From Exophiala sp. HKRS030 (lineage: Eukaryota > Ascomycota > Eurotiomycetes > Chaetothyriales > Herpotrichiellaceae): a stretch of DNA of 64,000 nt. The notes under the pieces are model-generated. The model searched no databases, was not told where the DNA came from, and saw only the letters and a list, made by a program, of their open reading frames with translations. Within the stretch, counting starts at the first letter, position 1, and every line of letters begins with the position of its first letter. Location of the stretch: the NCBI GenBank assembly GCA_023897205.1, contig JAHWDD010000002.1, positions 4,278,001 to 4,342,000 on the forward strand. The letters are read 5' to 3'. Position numbers and translations under genes: made by a program. Positions 62,693-64,000 of the stretch are shown piece by piece.

Positions 62693-64000
62693 ATGGCATC
62701 ATTCGAACAGGTCCTCAAACAAAGCACGGCGCGTGGTGCCAATATTGTTCCAGGATGTGTCCTTGCCGCTGTGGACAAGAATGGTCGGTTACAGACCCAT
62801 ATCTCTCGTTGTCGGAGTGCCTCTGAAGTTGATGTGCAGGTGAAATCCTTTATTCGAAAGCTGCAGGTTTCAATGGCGTGGCGCCTGATGCAGAACCGAT
62901 TAGCCTTCAGGCTACATTTTGGATCGCGTCCTGCACAAAGCTGTTGGGGACCATTGCTACATTGCAGTGTGTCGAGAGAGGTCAGGTGGCTTTAGATGAG
63001 CCTGTTGGCAGAATACTGCCTGAGCTTGCCGAGCTTGAGATTTTGCATTTCAGGGACGACTCTGATGGTCCGCAATTGACCACGACCAAAACAACTAGCC
63101 AGATCACACTGAGACAACTCCTCTGTCATACTAGTGGCGTTGCATATGACATGTTCCCTGCTTCGTTGATCGCGTGGCGTGCATCGCGACAAGAGTCAAT
63201 AAAATGCATGGAAGGTTCTATCGCCGATGCGCATACACTTCCTCTCCTCTTCGAGCCCGGAGAAGGCTGGGGATATGGTGGTGGGATTGATGTAGGTGAC
63301 CAAATTGCTGCCCAGCAATCAGCTTTGTGCTCGTCTTTCAAGTACAGCACTGACAGCGTTTGAATAGTGGGCAGGGTTGATAGTGATGCGACTCAACAAC
63401 GTAACTTTGGAGGAATACTTTCAAGAGCACATTTATAGTCCTCTAGGTATGACATCAACGACTTTCCGATTTGAAAATCATCCCGACATCCAAAAGCGAC
63501 TTGTGAAGACGGCTGAGAGAATGGGCGATGGACTTTTAGAGAGGCATCAAAACACTGGCCCGATTTTGCAGCTGAAGATTGTGCTGGAACTGGACTGTAT
63601 TCAACTGTTGAGGAATACATGAGAGTCCTTGGCGATTTGATCAAGGACAACCCTATATTGTTGAAACGAGAAACAATCGAGAGGGAGATGTTCACTGCAC
63701 AGTTACCTCGAGATTCCGCCAGCCACGCCGGGTTATTAGCTTCCAGTCATATCCTCAAAGTAATGATTGGATCTCCAGATGGACCCAAAGGCATCAATTG
63801 GGGTCTAGGCGGAATGCTTTTTGAAGAAGACGTTGGCCCTTTCAAGGCTGGCACACTCTTTTGGGGTGGGTACTCGAACCTGACCTGGTTCACAAATCGG
63901 AGGGAGGGTATCGCGGGTTTTTATGCCAGCCAGGTGCTCCCTACAGGAGACCCGGCAACAATTAACCTAGTACACTCATGGATCAATGAGCTGTGGCGAA
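62693..64000 (+). CDS. Beta-lactamase-related serine hydrolase (3' truncated, one frame break)
   Basis: A member of the AmpC/family VIII esterase/LovD-like serine hydrolase group, here probably an esterase or acyltransferase rather than a true lactamase. Exons are 62693-62783, 62840-63291 and 63368 to beyond the window. Spliced text reads VPGCVLAAVDKNGEILYSKA, then FWIASCTKLLGTIATLQCVE with the SxxK catalytic motif SCTK, LCHTSGVAYDMF with the conserved Tyr, and EPGEGWGYGGGIDWAGL. One base is missing in CCC at 63559-63561; restoring it gives DFAAEDCAGTGLYSTVEEYM and then INWGLGGMLF and GTLFWGGYSNLTWF. The frame is open at the window edge, so the last residues are absent. Confidence 0.85.

Overview
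This is nuclear DNA from a filamentous ascomycete (Pezizomycotina). The genes are split by many short GT-AG introns, often with CTAAC-like branch sites. The set includes Zn2Cys6 regulators, an RTA1-family protein, a NoxB NADPH oxidase, a HeLo-like/ankyrin protein and an island erased by repeat-induced point mutation (RIP). I cannot fix the class from sequence alone.

Layout, left to right. 1-5.4 kb: the C-terminal part of smc5 and a 4-coumarate:CoA-ligase-like enzyme ending in ARL, a peroxisomal signal. 6.0-12.56 kb: an AT-rich island with almost no CpA or TpG, ending in a 101-bp tandem array; no gene survives in it. 13-22 kb: a regulator-like gene, a UDP-sugar transporter, an RTA1 protein and a Upc2-like Zn2Cys6 factor. 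23-30 kb, all minus strand: noxB, a Ubc4-type E2 and glutaryl-CoA dehydrogenase. 31-36 kb: fen1 (with a 5-nt exon) and linker histone H1. 37-42 kb, minus strand: a cytochrome P450 and the HeLo-like/ankyrin protein. 43-50 kb: cct4 and rpt1 head to head, sdh1 and a small cupin. 51-64 kb: a phosphoinositide phospholipase C, a HECT-like E2-binding protein, a Baeyer-Villiger monooxygenase and a divergently transcribed serine hydrolase that runs off the window.

Most genes are independent housekeeping functions: DNA replication and repair (smc5, fen1), chromatin (H1), protein folding and turnover (cct4, rpt1, ubc4, the HECT-like protein) and mitochondrial metabolism (sdh1, GCDH). Accessory content lies around the RIP island, the P450/ankyrin pair and the monooxygenase/hydrolase pair, whose chemistry could be sequential.

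One technical point governs how the window should be read. At least sixteen genes or exons break frame by exactly one missing base, nearly always in a short homopolymer and mostly in G/C runs. Even H1, cct4 and smc5 are hit. This looks like systematic sequence error rather than a cluster of pseudogenes, so coordinates are given through the breaks and each break is named.
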